Source: Alloacidobacterium sp035547425
Lineage (GTDB): Bacteria > Acidobacteriota > Terriglobia > Terriglobales > Acidobacteriaceae
NCBI GenBank assembly: GCA_035547425.1
Contig: DASZUU010000018.1
Location: forward strand, 29,986-93,985
DNA: 64,000 nucleotides
Direction: 5' to 3'
Shown here piece by piece: positions 63,660-64,000 of the stretch (its first letter is position 1; each line of letters begins with the position of its first letter). Below the pieces are notes generated by a model. It was not told where the DNA came from, did not search any database, and was given only the letters and a program-made list of their open reading frames with translations. A program made the position numbers and the translations under genes.

Positions 63660-64000
63660 TTACTCCGTCCGCAAAGCCCGCATAGGCTCGGTATTCGCTG
63701 CTCTCCGCGCCGGAACAACCGCGGCCACAAACGCCGCCGTCAACAGCACCACCGTCGTTATCAGCAGCACCAGCGGATCATACGGCTTAATCCCGAACAA
63801 CTGGTTCGCCATGGCGCGTCCCCCAAGCACCGTTGCCGGAATCCCAATCGCCAGCCCGATCACAACCTGCAGAAACGCGCCCGCCAGCACCAGTTTCAGC
63901 ACCGCGGAGCGATCCGCGCCCAGCGCCATGCGAATCCCAATCTCGCTCGTGCGCCGCTCCACCGAATACGCCGTTACGCCATAAAGCCCGATCGAAGCCA
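63660..64000 (-). CDS. MacB/FtsX-type ABC permease, C-terminal part (runs off the window)
   Basis: Only the last 113 residues are present; the gene continues beyond 64000. The segment has the FtsX C-terminal motif of ADOP/MacB permeases: ASIGLYGVTAYSVERRTSEIGIRMALGA, hydrophobic helices and PARRAANTEPMRALRTE at the end. It closely resembles the end of the permease at 33556-36180, and is probably another ADOP member. It converges on parE with 3 bases between. Confidence 0.8.
   Translation of the reverse strand, partial: ASIGLYGVTAYSVERRTSEIGIRMALGADRSAVLKLVLAGAFLQVVIGLAIGIPATVLGGRAMANQLFGIKPYDPLVLLITTVVLLTAAFVAAVVPARRAANTEPMRALRTE

Overview
The window is a gene-dense, roughly 55-60% GC bacterial chromosome segment carrying housekeeping and envelope genes on both strands. 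I see no phage or conjugative element. The content points to a motile, Gram-negative-type member of the Acidobacteriota (Terriglobia / Acidobacteriaceae-like). The clues are a PadR regulator next to a very large MacB/FtsX-type permease of the acidobacterial ADOP class (with part of a second such permease at the right edge), a single-polypeptide LptF-LptG fusion, LPS/Kdo genes, and a BamD with a low-complexity tail. The assignment is by gene content only; no rRNA is present.

Layout. 0-8.8 kb: glnD, an OprB-like porin, a small reverse-strand ORF, a REC-GGDEF protein, a fatty-acid desaturase and a histidine kinase/OmpR-type regulator pair. 8.8-11.6 kb: a copper-efflux operon (copZ-like, copA, csoR) behind a promoter that overlaps a G-tract operator of CsoR type. 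11.7-15.8 kb: the LptF-LptG fusion and an ABC exporter. 15.8-21.6 kb: a flagellar cluster with fliC, fliD and fliS on the minus strand and flbD, motA and motB on the plus strand. fliC and flbD are divergent, and each has a FliA (sigma-28)-like promoter. 21.6-23.1 kb: YjbQ, a TPR protein and a HhH-GPD DNA glycosylase. 23.4-25.5 kb: a tryptophan-to-kynurenine operon (TDO, kynureninase). 25.7-33.1 kb: a secreted putative papain-fold enzyme, two HAD phosphatases, tRNA-Leu(GAG), secG, an amidohydrolase, an exported beta-carbonic anhydrase, an MBL hydrolase and an aminotransferase. 33.2-38.0 kb: PadR/ADOP, a RibB fused to a degenerate RibA-like domain, and a Tat-type cupin. 38.1-39.6 kb: an orphan 472-residue protein I cannot assign. 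39.6-52.5 kb: rpe, bamD, valS, nadC, birA, coaX, an RNA methyltransferase and comEC. 52.5-57.2 kb: a minus-strand LPS-core operon (waaA, lpxK, heptosyltransferase, ICMT-like, DUF3108). 57.2-64 kb: queD/queE, a DinG-like helicase, der, a ParDE toxin-antitoxin pair and the edge permease.

The genes fall into several functional groups. Envelope building is represented by lptFG, the ABC exporter, waaA-lpxK-waaC, bamD and secG. Motility is represented by the filament, cap, chaperone and stator. Cofactor and metabolite supply is represented by nadC, coaX, birA, the ribB hybrid, queDE and rpe. Stress and metal handling is represented by copA/copZ/csoR and the two-component systems.

The best candidates for something undescribed are listed here. 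One is the orphan protein at 38160-39578, with a GFEF start and a later tryptophan/acid motif weakly reminiscent of amidoligase-like folds. Another is the secreted LRAT/permuted-papain-like protein at 25709-26758. A third is a dispersed inverted-repeat element that supplies the 5' end of birA and, as a related copy, the stop codon of the kynureninase gene. A fourth is a REC-GGDEF protein with GEDEF at its active site but an intact inhibitory site. All functional calls come from motifs read by eye; no database search was run.
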